Below are positions 54,795 to 63,829 of a stretch of DNA of 64,000 bases, in pieces (position 1 is the stretch's first letter; every line of letters starts with the position of its first letter). Position numbers and translations under genes: made by a program. Source of the stretch: an uncultured Microbacterium sp. (GTDB lineage: Bacteria > Actinomycetota > Actinomycetes > Actinomycetales > Microbacteriaceae); assembly GCF_945952435.1 (NCBI RefSeq), contig NZ_CAMFHZ010000002.1:124001-188000 (forward strand), read 5' to 3'. The notes beneath the pieces are model-generated. The model was not told where the DNA came from. It did no database searches and saw only the letters and a list, made by a program, of their open reading frames with translations.

Positions 54795-54891
54795 GTCCAG
54801 CCTCCTTCTGTCTCGGGGTGTGCTCCCACACTTCCACTCCCCGTGGTTTCTCGCTGCGGGGTTGACCCCGGGGCGCGGGAATGTTAGCCGC

Positions 54892-55215
54892 TCAGGCGAC
54901 GGGGAGCAGTGCGTCCGAGACGTCCTGCGGCGCGAGGGCCGGGAGGGTGCGCATCGCGGCCGTCGTCGCGGCGGGAACCGCCGGCGGCAGGACCGCGAGC
55001 ACGGACGGAGCGTCGAGAGAGCAGACGGAGGCGGACGCGTCATGGAGCGAGACGTACTCGCCGATCAGACTCCCCGCGGCGTCGAAGGCCCGATAGGGTC
55101 CGAATCCCTCGCGACGCAGCGACCCGATCCGCTGTCCGCCACGCGACGCGACGCAGAAGTCCTCGTCCGGCCACGTCAGCACCGCTTCCGCGGACATCGG
55201 AGGAGAGAGGCTCAT
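54892..55215 (-). CDS. Hypothetical protein
   Basis: A 107-residue protein of unknown family. The first half (TWPDEDFCVASRGGQRIGSL ... GPYRAFDAAGSLIGEY) has a short repeated beta pattern; the second half is Ala/Pro-rich. No signal peptide or membrane helix. The start could be ATG 55215 or ATG 55197. It stands alone between CsbD and the Y4yA-type gene. Confidence 0.5.
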   Translation of the reverse strand: MSLSPPMSAEAVLTWPDEDFCVASRGGQRIGSLRREGFGPYRAFDAAGSLIGEYVSLHDASASVCSLDAPSVLAVLPPAVPAATTAAMRTLPALAPQDVSDALLPVA

Positions 55216-55277
55216 GGCCGCACTGTATTGCACCCGTGCGGATGCGCCGCGGTACTTGTGCGCGGCGCGTCGTCGCG

Positions 55278-56771
55278 CTAGGCCTGCGGTCGCGCCGCGG
55301 CGTCGCCGCGGTCCCGCACCCATCGGTCACCGTCTCGCACGACCGTCGCGGCGAGCGGAATCCGGTGCGAGGCGCTCTCCAGGATGTGCATGAGGTACCC
55401 GCCCGTGTTCGGGAACGCGGCGATGTCGTCACGACTCACTCCGTCGGGGAAGCGCAGCCGTCGGCGCAGGATGAGCTCCTCCTCGATGCAGTACGCCCCG
55501 ACGAGGAACGCGTCCCTCGTCTCGTCGGCAGGCCGATGATGGGCGGGGCGGATCCAGAGCGGATCCAGCAGGACGTCGCGCGAGGTGGAGCGCAGCTGCG
55601 TCCGGTTCATGAACAGGCCGATGAGGCCGAGGCCGTCGCTCGTGCTCTTGCGGAACGCCACCCGGGCGAGCGTCATCCCGCACCCGTCGAGCATCGCGCG
55701 CCCCGGCTCGCAATGCAGCGCGAGATCCTGGGCGCGCAGCGCCTGGGCGACGCTGATCCCCCCGTCGCCGACGCCGGCCGCGTCGGTGCTCGGGACCCCG
55801 GATCGCTTATCAGGGCAGGCGGCCGACGTCGGCAGCGGACTTGCGAGGAGTTCCTGCAGCCATGTCGGTGCGTCGCGGTGCTGCCAGAACGGGTAGACCT
55901 CCGGGGAGGGACGGTCCGAGGAAGGATCGACCATCCCCAGCCGGTCACCGCGCCAGGTGACGGCGGACGGGTCCTCGTCCAGCGCCCGCCAGAAGGCGCG
56001 CCAGGCGTCCTCGTCGTCGAGATAGCGCACGGGCAGGCCCCCGCCGATGTCGATGAACCCGACGTGATGCCCCAGGCCGCGCAGGATCGGCACCGCAGGC
56101 AGCGCTTCGGCGAGGGCAGCCACCCGGTCTTCGACGGCGTAGCCGTTGAGGTGGAAATGCAGTCCCTCGATCCGCGCGGAGGGTGTCACCTCTCCGCGAC
56201 GGAGCAGGCTCAGCCAGGTCTGGACGGGGAGGCCGAAGCGGGTCGGTGCGGCGCCCTCTGCGGTGATCGCGAGGCGCAGGGCCAGCCGAGCGGGCCGGGC
56301 GGAGGACGCGGCGACGGCGAGGATGTCGGAGAGCTCGTCCTCGTTATCGACGCTGAGGACGGCGCCCGCGGCGACGGCCACCCGAAGGAGCTCGTGTTCC
56401 TTCACCGCCGCGGAGACGATGATGCGCTCCGCGGGCATCCCCGCGTCCAGACTCTGCACGAGCTCCTCGAGGGAGGCGACGTCGACTCCTGCGCCCGCCG
56501 TCCGTGCCGCGTCGACGAGCGCGACCGCCTTGTTCGCCTTGCGTGCCACGCGGATGCCGAGATCCACGCCGGACGAGGCCGCCACCGCGCGCAGCTCTTC
56601 GACGTGCTCGGCGAGCGGCGCGAAGTCCAGCAGGTTGACCGGAGAGCCGTACTCGTCGAGCAGTCGCGCGCAGGCGTCGGGGTCGGACACGAGCGCGTCC
56701 ATCCACGGGCGGGTCCGAGCCGTCAGAGGGGGTATGCCGTGAGCACGGGGGAGCGGATCGGTCGGGGTCAT
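55278..56771 (-). CDS. Y4yA-type fold-III PLP-dependent enzyme (decarboxylase-like)
   Basis: A 497-residue PLP enzyme of the ornithine/diaminopimelate decarboxylase fold. The N-terminal barrel has the PLP lysine in VARKANKAVA (K78 by position), the phosphate-binding IDIGGGLP and the FHLNGY histidine; the C-terminal sheet domain carries LHCEPGRAMLDGCG. It is longer than DapDC-type enzymes and resembles the Y4yA family first named in Rhizobium NGR234, whose substrate is unknown. The start ATG 56771 overlaps the stop of the FAD/NAD(P)-binding gene, so it is the third gene of a coupled set. Confidence 0.82.
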   Translation of the reverse strand: MTPTDPLPRAHGIPPLTARTRPWMDALVSDPDACARLLDEYGSPVNLLDFAPLAEHVEELRAVAASSGVDLGIRVARKANKAVALVDAARTAGAGVDVASLEELVQSLDAGMPAERIIVSAAVKEHELLRVAVAAGAVLSVDNEDELSDILAVAASSARPARLALRLAITAEGAAPTRFGLPVQTWLSLLRRGEVTPSARIEGLHFHLNGYAVEDRVAALAEALPAVPILRGLGHHVGFIDIGGGLPVRYLDDEDAWRAFWRALDEDPSAVTWRGDRLGMVDPSSDRPSPEVYPFWQHRDAPTWLQELLASPLPTSAACPDKRSGVPSTDAAGVGDGGISVAQALRAQDLALHCEPGRAMLDGCGMTLARVAFRKSTSDGLGLIGLFMNRTQLRSTSRDVLLDPLWIRPAHHRPADETRDAFLVGAYCIEEELILRRRLRFPDGVSRDDIAAFPNTGGYLMHILESASHRIPLAATVVRDGDRWVRDRGDAAARPQA

Positions 56772-58396
56772 GCGGTTCTCGTCTCCGGGAAGGCGTCTGC
56801 GGTGAGGTCTCGGGCGACGGAGGCCGCCCAGCGGCGGGCGTCGAGGTGCAGGTCCCGACTGAGCGAGTCGTGGTCGACGACGGGGCCCTCGGTCGGGCGG
56901 CCCAGGGCGGCCAGTCCGGGCGTCGGCGTGCCGTCGTGACCGATGCACGCCGCATCCGGTGCGGTGAGGACGCCCGACTCGCCGCGGCGGACCGTCACCG
57001 CCCCCGTCCGCAGCAGCCGGGCCCAGAGCGGATCGGCATCACCGCGCTCGTCGGTGTGTTCGGGCCCGCGCGCCTCGTCCTCCTCGTCCGTCCAGGGCCG
57101 CGGGGATTCCAAGACGCCAGGACCGGCGATGTACGCCCGGATGGCATGCTGTTCCTCCGCGTCCACGGCCGTCTCGACGGCGAGGAGGTCCGCGTCGATG
57201 AGCGCGCAGAGCCGCGCGACGAGTTCGGCCGGCGGTCCGAACGCCCAGCGCTCCAGGGAGGCCGCGCGGCGGCGGAACACCGGCCACGTATCGGCGGAGC
57301 GCGGCAGACGCTCGATCGAGGCGAGCACGTCGCGGTGCGCGGCCGACCATGCCCGGCCCAGCCACCAGGCGGGATCCTCGTCGACCTCCCCCCGTGCGCG
57401 CCGCAGATCCTGGTGCCAGCGGTCCCGCACGGCCGCCGTGTCGCGGCACCGCGGAGGCGCGTCGAGGACCGCGCGCAGAGCGGGGTACGACACGGAGACG
57501 CCCTGCGCGCGGGCGGCGCGACGGGCGGCCTCCACGAGCAGGTCCCACCACGCCTCGCCCAGCGGGTCGCGTCGCCCCCACTCCGCGTGCAACGCACGCA
57601 CCGCGTCGACCGCCGCGGACGACGGTTCCTCCGGTTTGGGCAGCATCATCCGACCCGTGCGCGAGAGGAGCGTGATGCGTCGTGGCTCCGTGCCCGAGGG
57701 CACGTACACGAGGGGGGTCCGCGCCGCCGCCGCACCGTCTTCCGAAGGCCGCCATCGGCCGCCGCGTCCCTCCGTCGCGCCCATCACGACGTCGAAGGCG
57801 GTGAGAGCCGCGCCGCGGACGACGAGGGCGTCGCGCGGATCGGCGCCGAGCGGGTCCGCAAGCGTCTCGTGATCGGCGCCCGCGGGATACCGGTGCCCGG
57901 TGCACAGGACGACCCGTCGCGCACGCAGGGGAGGGGCGGCGGGGCCGGCGAACGACACCGCCCACCCGGATGGCTCGGGATCGACGCGGTCCGCCCGTGC
58001 GGGGACGTGGAGGAGCTCCCAGCGCTCCGACCGGGCGAGGCGGTCCCAGACCCAGGTGAGGTACGCGCCGACGACGCGTCGTGCGGGGAAGCGGGGACAC
58101 GGCGTGTGCAGCGTCCGCCTGTGCCACTCGGACAGCGACCACGGCGCGGAGGCACAGCGCAGGTCCACGAGGTCGGCGGGCACGTTCATCCGCAGATGAT
58201 CGGGCTGGTCGACGCGCCAGACCGCTCCCGCGCCGGGAGGGTGCGGATCGATCGCGACGATCCGCAGCCGTGGCCCGGGCACTCCGGCGAGGGCATCGTC
58301 GAGCTCGACCAGCGCGCGCAGGGCCTGAGGTCCCCCGCCGATGAACGCGATGTCGATCGTCGGCATCGCGGGGCGCGGAGCGGGCGGAGCCGTCAC
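56768..58396 (-). CDS. FAD/NAD(P)-binding oxidoreductase (NAD_binding_9 type)
   Basis: A 542-residue protein beginning with a dinucleotide fold (IDIAFIGGGPQALRALVELDD) and a downstream VVLCTGHRY segment typical of flavin monooxygenase-like or opine-type proteins with an FAD-NAD(P)-binding domain. The substrate and partners are unknown. I chose GTG 58396 because it overlaps the upstream stop (GTGA); ATG 58366, ten codons in, is the alternative. Between two PLP enzyme genes it could oxidise or reduce their product. Confidence 0.75.
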   Translation of the reverse strand: MTAPPAPRPAMPTIDIAFIGGGPQALRALVELDDALAGVPGPRLRIVAIDPHPPGAGAVWRVDQPDHLRMNVPADLVDLRCASAPWSLSEWHRRTLHTPCPRFPARRVVGAYLTWVWDRLARSERWELLHVPARADRVDPEPSGWAVSFAGPAAPPLRARRVVLCTGHRYPAGADHETLADPLGADPRDALVVRGAALTAFDVVMGATEGRGGRWRPSEDGAAAARTPLVYVPSGTEPRRITLLSRTGRMMLPKPEEPSSAAVDAVRALHAEWGRRDPLGEAWWDLLVEAARRAARAQGVSVSYPALRAVLDAPPRCRDTAAVRDRWHQDLRRARGEVDEDPAWWLGRAWSAAHRDVLASIERLPRSADTWPVFRRRAASLERWAFGPPAELVARLCALIDADLLAVETAVDAEEQHAIRAYIAGPGVLESPRPWTDEEDEARGPEHTDERGDADPLWARLLRTGAVTVRRGESGVLTAPDAACIGHDGTPTPGLAALGRPTEGPVVDHDSLSRDLHLDARRWAASVARDLTADAFPETRTA

Positions 58397-59424
58397 GCCG
58401 CTGCGAACGGGTCGTCGGCGGCGAGCCGATCGGGGTCGAGGCCCTCGTCGCCGAGGTTCGCGTGCACCCACCCGTCATCGAACACCGTGGGCAGATAGGG
58501 CAGGCCGGTGTCGTGCACGATGAACGCGACGACCGCGTCGGCGTCGAGCAGAGGCAGGTCGCGCCCGATCGCGGCCACGATCGCGCCGGTCGAGGCGCCC
58601 GCGAGGATCCCCTCTCGACGCGCGAGCAGCCTGCTGCCGAGGACGATCTCCGATTCCGGGATGCGGTGGACCGCGTCGGGGCGGGCGGATCGGGACAGCT
58701 CGGTCTCGAAACCGGCGCCGAGCCCTGGCAGGAGGCGATTCCCCGTCTCGCCCCCGAAAAGAGCCGATCCCTCGACGTCGACGCCGACGAGGAGCGTGCG
58801 GTGGCCGCCCTCCTCGATCGCGCGCTGCACGCCGAGGAGCGTTCCCGTGGTGCTCATCGCCACGTACAGATGGGTCGGCGCATGGCCCAGCGCGTCGACG
58901 AGCTCGGGGAACGTCGTGCGCTGGTGCACACCGGGATTGTCAGGGTTGCCGTACTGGTTGGTCGTCACCCCGCCGGGGATCGACTCCAGAAGCTCGCGGA
59001 CCCGACGCACCCGCGCCGCGAGCCTGTTGCCGTCCGGTGGCGTCGCTACCCTGTCCAGGCGCGCGCCGTAGGCCGTCATGGTCTGGCACGCCGCCTCGTT
59101 GGCCCGCTCGTCGACCACGGCGATGAAGTCGATGCCGAGCAGAGCGCAGTGCCGGGCGAGCGCGATCCCGAGGTTGCCGGAGGTGGACTCGACCACGGTT
59201 CCGCCGTCCGTGAGAAGCCCGTCGCGGATCAGGCCGGACAGCAGCGCCGCCGCGGTGCGCTCCTTCACGCTGCCTGCGAGCTGCAGGTTGTCGAGCTTGG
59301 CGTGGATCTGTGCCGACGCTCCGGGGAAGAGACGGGGCAGACGCCGGGTCGGCGTGGGCAGGTACGCATCCTCGAGGACGTCCGCCGCCCGGACCGCGAG
59401 ATCGGTCAGCGCGTCACAGGGCAC
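58393..59424 (-). CDS. Cysteine-synthase-like PLP enzyme (SbnA-related)
   Basis: A 343-residue fold-II PLP enzyme. The Schiff-base lysine is K54 in AGSVKERTAAALL, the substrate loop is STSGNLGIALA, and the phosphate cradle is STTGTLLG. It resembles SbnA, which joins O-phosphoserine and glutamate in staphyloferrin B precursor synthesis, and Y4xP of Rhizobium. It lacks a neighbouring SbnB. It is first in the coupled three-gene set, starting at GTG 59424, with 170 bp of divergent control region shared with an ABC ATPase gene. Confidence 0.82.
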   Translation of the reverse strand: MPCDALTDLAVRAADVLEDAYLPTPTRRLPRLFPGASAQIHAKLDNLQLAGSVKERTAAALLSGLIRDGLLTDGGTVVESTSGNLGIALARHCALLGIDFIAVVDERANEAACQTMTAYGARLDRVATPPDGNRLAARVRRVRELLESIPGGVTTNQYGNPDNPGVHQRTTFPELVDALGHAPTHLYVAMSTTGTLLGVQRAIEEGGHRTLLVGVDVEGSALFGGETGNRLLPGLGAGFETELSRSARPDAVHRIPESEIVLGSRLLARREGILAGASTGAIVAAIGRDLPLLDADAVVAFIVHDTGLPYLPTVFDDGWVHANLGDEGLDPDRLAADDPFAAA

Positions 59425-59594
59425 GGCGAGCCGTCTCGTGGACGCGCGGATCGGGGTGCCGGGAAGTCTGCATGCTCGGACCGTACCGACGCGAGGTCCG
59501 ATGCTCCACGGGCTTGCACGGCGCCGCAGGCCTTGCTAAGCGTGTTGTCAAACGCCTCGGCGGTCAACAGACGCGAGCAGGCCGGAGGCATCGT

Positions 59595-60332
59595 ATGACC
59601 GCTCCTGTGATCGAGGCGATCGGCGTGCGCAAGCGCTTCGGCGACCACGACGTCCTGCGCGGCGTCGACCTCGTGGTGCATCCGCACGAGGTCGTGGTGC
59701 TCATCGGGGCGTCCGGATCCGGGAAATCGACGCTCCTGCGCACGATGAACCTCATCGAACGTGTGGACGACGGGCAGATCCTCCTCGCGGGCACCGACAT
59801 CACCGATCCCCGTATCGACGCGGACGCGACCCGAGCCCGGATCGGCGTCGTGTTCCAGCACTTCAACCTGTTCCCTCACCTCACCGTGCTCGACAACGTC
59901 ACGCTCGCCGCGCGGCGCGTCCACCGGACGCCGCGGGCGGTGGCAGCACAGCGCGGGCGAGATCTGCTCAGCGCGCTGGGGCTGGGCGACAAAGCCGATG
60001 CCTATCCGGATCGGCTCTCCGGCGGGCAGCAGCAGCGCGTCGCGATCGTCCGGGCCATCATGACGGAGCCCGAGCTGCTCCTGCTCGACGAGATCACGAG
60101 TGCACTCGATCCGCAGCTGGTCGGCGAGGTGCTCGATCTCGTCCGGTAGCTCAAGCAGCGCGGCACGACGATCCTCATGGCCACGCACGAGATGTCGTTC
60201 GCCCGCGAGGTCGCCGACCGGGTCGTCTTCCTCAAGGACGGGACGCTGATCGAGCAGGGCCCGCCCGCTCAGATCTTCGACGCCCCGCGGGAGGCGGCGA
60301 CGGCGGAATTCCTCGCCCGCGTACGTCGCTGA
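59595..60332 (+). pseudogene. Amino-acid ABC transporter ATPase with premature stop (GlnQ/HisP type)
   Basis: A frame of 245 codons plus stop. Walker [10 protein letters not shown] (38-46), [15 protein letters not shown] and Walker B LLLLDEITSALDP are intact. Codon 185 is TAG (60147-60149), where family members have a charged residue in VLDLVxxLKQRG. The frame then continues, without shift, through the H-loop MATHEMSFAREVADRVVF to TGA 60330-60332. Truncation removes the H-loop, so the 184-residue product should be inactive. GGAGG precedes ATG 59595. No permease or binding protein is adjacent. Confidence 0.85.
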
Positions 60333-60481
60333 GCGGGCGAGGCCGCCGTCGGCGGGGCGTCAGGCCACGGCCGGGCTCCTGCCGAGAGGGGGGAACCACG
60401 CGTGCGACCCTCGTCGCTGCCCACCGCTCTCTTCCCCTTTCAGCACGGGTCCCGTGTCAGCGATGGTCGCGAACGGCGTCG

Positions 60482-61288
60482 TCAGACGGCGTCGATAGCC
60501 AGACCGGGGATCGCGACGAAGGGGGAGTCCGTATCCGTGGTGACGCAGTCGATGTCCCGAAGGGCGCAGGTGTTGACGAATGCTCGCCGACCGATGTGGG
60601 CGCTGTCGACGAGAGCGGTTGTCCGGGTGGACCGGGCGACGAATGCGCGTTGCACCTCTGCGCTGAACTCGTCATCGATGGATAGTCCCTCTTCCGTGAG
60701 ACCGTCGCCTTCGATGAAGGAGTGGTCGAAGCTGAACCTGTGAACGGTCTCCTTCGCGATGTCACCACCCATGGCGAAGGTACGCTGCCGAACGACGCCG
60801 CCCGTCAGCAGCAACCGGATGGAGGACCGGGCGCTGAGTTCGTACGCCACGTTCACCGCATTGGTGACGACGGTGATCGCTTCCGGGACGTTGACCAGGT
60901 CGGGTCGCGCGGCGAGAGCGCGCGCGAGCTCCAGGCCTATCGTGCCACCGGTGATCCCTACGACGTCGCCGATGTTGACTTTGGACGCCGCGGCCACGCC
61001 GATGCGTTGCCTGCTTTCGGTGGTGCCATCGCCTCGATACCCGAGGGGGATGTCGTAGGCGAGCAAGGCGACCGCGCCGCCTCTCGTGCGGTGCAGCAAC
61101 TGACGAGACGCAAGATGGTCCAGGTCGCGCCGGATCGTCGCTCCCGAGACGTTGAAAGCGTTGACGGCGTCGTGCACACTGATCCTCCCCTTCTCGGCGA
61201 GGAGTTCCAGGATGCCGGAGAGACGCTGATGCTGGTTGAGGTCACCAGAGAGTTCGCGCGTCGCCGAGGCGGATGAGGTTTCAGTCAT
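60482..61288 (-). CDS. DeoR family transcriptional regulator
   Basis: A 268-residue repressor: N-terminal winged HTH (RISVHDAVNAFNVSGATIRRDL) and C-terminal DeoRC sugar-phosphate sensor (about 80-240; GITGGTIGLELARAL, TNAVNVAYEL). ATG 61288 has GGAG just upstream. It follows the TIM-barrel-like gene on the same strand (63-bp gap), and a TTGTGATCA motif overlaps its own promoter region and recurs near the divergent binding-protein gene, so it probably represses the local sugar locus. Confidence 0.9.
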   Translation of the reverse strand: MTETSSASATRELSGDLNQHQRLSGILELLAEKGRISVHDAVNAFNVSGATIRRDLDHLASRQLLHRTRGGAVALLAYDIPLGYRGDGTTESRQRIGVAAASKVNIGDVVGITGGTIGLELARALAARPDLVNVPEAITVVTNAVNVAYELSARSSIRLLLTGGVVRQRTFAMGGDIAKETVHRFSFDHSFIEGDGLTEEGLSIDDEFSAEVQRAFVARSTRTTALVDSAHIGRRAFVNTCALRDIDCVTTDTDSPFVAIPGLAIDAV

Positions 61289-61304
61289 AGTGCTCCGTTG
61301 CGTA

Positions 61305-61319
61305 TTTGTGATCACTATA
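61305..61319 (-). promoter_or_regulatory. Putative DeoR operator overlapping its own -10
   Basis: TTTGTGATCACTATA on the + strand: on the minus strand it contains a -10-like TATAGT (61319-61314) and the palindrome TGATCA. The core TTGTGATCA recurs at 62347-62355. Confidence 0.5.
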
Positions 61320-61351
61320 CGAGCTTTTGCTCACGACTACTCTCGTAAATC

Positions 61352-62293
61352 TCACGTTTCGCCAACGTTCTGGGCGGTTTGCCGCTTGATCGCTTCCCAG
61401 ACGGTGTCCGCGGAGGTCGTGCCGAGCTCACTCATATGGCCCGCTGCGGCAAAGGCCCAGACCCAGATCCGGCGCGCCCCCGCGTTCCGGGCCGCCTGGA
61501 AGGCGATCTCGAGGTCGGGAAGGTCCTCCTCGCCCAGGCCGAATCCCTGCACCCAGCACTCGCAGTGCACCGGAAGCGCACCAATCGCCGTGCGAACGCG
61601 CTCGGTGACGTCTGTGACGAACTTCTCGGCGGGCAAGTAGGCCGTTTTCCAGTAGGGATCGCTCGAGAGGGAGGCCAAGCCGGGGATCGAGGCCATCTCC
61701 GCCCAGGGCTGTCCGGGAGTCAGGGCGAGTTCGTCCGGAATGAGGCACACCGTGCTTCGCATGCCGTGAGAGCGCGCTTCCTCCACGAGCCAGGAGACGA
61801 ACTCGACCAGGTTCCGCTCGGGGGAAAGGTCCTCGGGTAGATCCCGGCAGTACCGGCAGACGCACCGCGCGCCGTCGTCGGTGGCGAAAGCCCAGGCCGG
61901 CTCATCCCAGAGGATCTCGTCGAAGCCTGCTGTCGCTGCGGCGAGAATCCATCGCCGCAGGAGCGAACGCAGCATCGTGCTGTTCAGGCAGGCCGCGGGG
62001 CGCACCCTGCCCGTTCTGTCGCGCTGCCGCTCCTCCGGATGCTCCGCAAGGAAGAGGCTCGCATCCTCGCCTCCGAAGATGCCTGCCACGGCGAAGGGGG
62101 CGGCAGAAACCCGCAGTCCCCGGGCATGACTGGCTGCCACGATCGCACGCATCTGCTCCGCATAGAAGCGCTCATCGACCTCCGAAAAGGTGTGCAGCAC
62201 GCTCTGGAAGCCGGCGGCGACGATCTCGTCGAGGTCGCTCTGGACATGCTGGAGGATCCGGTTGCCGAAGTACGCGACTCCGTATTCCGTCAC
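61352..62293 (-). CDS. Unknown TIM-barrel-like enzyme of a sugar locus
   Basis: A 313-residue soluble protein with no signal peptide. Its alternating strands and helices (YGVAYFGNR, SVLHTFSE, LRVSAAPF, FDEILWDEPAWAF, STVCLIPD, LPVHCECWVQGFG, IWVWAFAAAG) look like a (beta/alpha)8 barrel of glycosidase type. The acidic WDEP motif may be catalytic, and a CxxC pair (CVCRYC) follows. I cannot name the family. The start is GTG 62293 after a G-rich RBS. It is divergent from the binding-protein gene and upstream of DeoR. Confidence 0.6.
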   Translation of the reverse strand: MTEYGVAYFGNRILQHVQSDLDEIVAAGFQSVLHTFSEVDERFYAEQMRAIVAASHARGLRVSAAPFAVAGIFGGEDASLFLAEHPEERQRDRTGRVRPAACLNSTMLRSLLRRWILAAATAGFDEILWDEPAWAFATDDGARCVCRYCRDLPEDLSPERNLVEFVSWLVEEARSHGMRSTVCLIPDELALTPGQPWAEMASIPGLASLSSDPYWKTAYLPAEKFVTDVTERVRTAIGALPVHCECWVQGFGLGEEDLPDLEIAFQAARNAGARRIWVWAFAAAGHMSELGTTSADTVWEAIKRQTAQNVGET

Positions 62294-62344
62294 CAGAGCC
62301 CCCTTGCCTGTCCTTGTCCGGTGGTCCGACTCTAGCCCACGTCG

Positions 62345-62401
62345 AATTGTGATCAATTGGATGTTGACGCGTGCGCAAAATGCCTCTACTTTGTTCACAA
62401 A
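62345..62401 (+). promoter_or_regulatory. Control region of the second sugar-binding-protein gene
   Basis: It contains an inverted repeat AATTG-tgat-CAATT (62345-62358), -35-like TTGACG (62364-62369), -10-like TACTTT (62387-62392, 17-bp spacer) and a second inverted repeat TTTGT-TC-ACAAA (62390-62401) over the -10. This resembles the operator arrangement at 26452-26480 and suits DeoR control of both divergent genes. Confidence 0.55.
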
Positions 62402-62446
62402 TGTTCAGACGACGGTCGAGAGCCGTCCAAAGAGACGAGGGTAAGG

Positions 62447-63814
62447 ATGCCCCGACACTGGAGCAAGCCGATTGCAGCCACGATCGTTCTCGCCGTGGCA
62501 GCGGCGACGATGAGCGGATGCGGGCTCAACGGGGGGAACGCCGGAAGCGGCAGCGGTAATGACAAGGTCCAGCTCACGCTCTGGACGCACGAGTTCGCGC
62601 CTTTGCAGGACGCGATGACGAAGAAGTGGATCCCCGAGTTCGAGAAGGCCAACCCCGGTGTCACCGTCAAGATGACGTCGGTGCCTCTCGCGGGTGCGGT
62701 GTCCTACGATTCGAAGCTGCTCTCCTCGTTGTCCAGCGGCGGCGGACCGGACGTCTGGGACATGGGCAGCTGGAACTTCCCGAAGTTCAAGGAGTCTGGC
62801 TTCCTCGACTCCGTGGATCCGAAGACCTTCGGATACGCGGACGACGCCGACCTGCTCGGGGCGTACGACAAGTCCTCCCTGAAAGAACTCTCGTACGACA
62901 ACAAGCTCTACGGCATGTTCTCCGAGTTCGACACGCTCGCGACGTACTACAACACAGACGTGTTCGCGCAGGCGGGAATCCCCGACCTTCCCGCGGACAA
63001 GCCCGTGTCCTGGGATCAGATCGGTGAGATCGGGCAGAAGCTGCGTCAGGAGAAGGACGGAGCGGTCACGCGCACCGGCTACCAGTTCGGCTTCTTCGCC
63101 AACTTCAAGGACGCGCAGTGGTATTCGCAGAACTTCTACACATTGCTGCGCCAGTACGGTCAGGACGATGTGTACGTCGACGGCAAGCCGGCGGGCGACA
63201 CGGCCGCCGTCAAGAATGCGCTCCAGGTGTTCAGCGACTTCGTCTACAAGTACAAGGCGTACGACCCGACGTTCCTCAACAACTGGTTCGCCGATGTCCC
63301 GCAGGGGCGAGCGGCGATGGTGAGCGCGGGCACGTGGTACGCGGGAGCAGCGCTCGCCCAGAACCCGGACTTCAAGTTCAAGGTCGTCCCGAACCCGGTC
63401 GTCAACCCGGACGACAAGTCCACCTACAAGGACATCTCGTACTTCTGGGGATGGGCGACCAACGCGAAGAGCGATGACGCGCACAAGGCCGCCGCGCAGA
63501 AGTTCCTGGCGTTCATCCTCGGCAAGAAGGGGGAGACGGCGCAGGCGGACTACTGGTTCTCGAAGCTGGGTTATCTCCAGCCCTCGAAGGCATACCTGGC
63601 GTCCGACGACTTCAAGGCTGCGGTGACGAAAGCCCCCTATCTGCAGACGTTCATCGACGCGCTGAAGAACTACCAGGTCTCCCCTCCGCAGCACGTCTAT
63701 GACGAGGCGGGTTCGGCGATCGTCGCCGCCGTCGATGCGGTGGTGTACAACCACACCGCGCCGGATCAAGCGGCGGCTGAGCTTCAGGCCGCGCTCGAGC
63801 GGATCAAGAACTAA
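62447..63814 (+). CDS. Sugar ABC transporter substrate-binding lipoprotein
   Basis: A 455-residue family 1 binding protein. The lipoprotein signal MPRHWSKPIAATIVLAVAAA runs into TMSGCG with the lipidated Cys. The fold motifs EFEKANPGVTVKMTSVPLAG, SGGGPDVWDMGSWN and YGMFSEFDTLATYYNTDVF are typical. GAGGGTAAGG upstream fixes ATG 62447. The ligand is unknown; the neighbouring unknown barrel enzyme may process it. Confidence 0.92.
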   Translation: MPRHWSKPIAATIVLAVAAATMSGCGLNGGNAGSGSGNDKVQLTLWTHEFAPLQDAMTKKWIPEFEKANPGVTVKMTSVPLAGAVSYDSKLLSSLSSGGGPDVWDMGSWNFPKFKESGFLDSVDPKTFGYADDADLLGAYDKSSLKELSYDNKLYGMFSEFDTLATYYNTDVFAQAGIPDLPADKPVSWDQIGEIGQKLRQEKDGAVTRTGYQFGFFANFKDAQWYSQNFYTLLRQYGQDDVYVDGKPAGDTAAVKNALQVFSDFVYKYKAYDPTFLNNWFADVPQGRAAMVSAGTWYAGAALAQNPDFKFKVVPNPVVNPDDKSTYKDISYFWGWATNAKSDDAHKAAAQKFLAFILGKKGETAQADYWFSKLGYLQPSKAYLASDDFKAAVTKAPYLQTFIDALKNYQVSPPQHVYDEAGSAIVAAVDAVVYNHTAPDQAAAELQAALERIKN

Positions 63815-63829
63815 TCGTCAGCACACACC

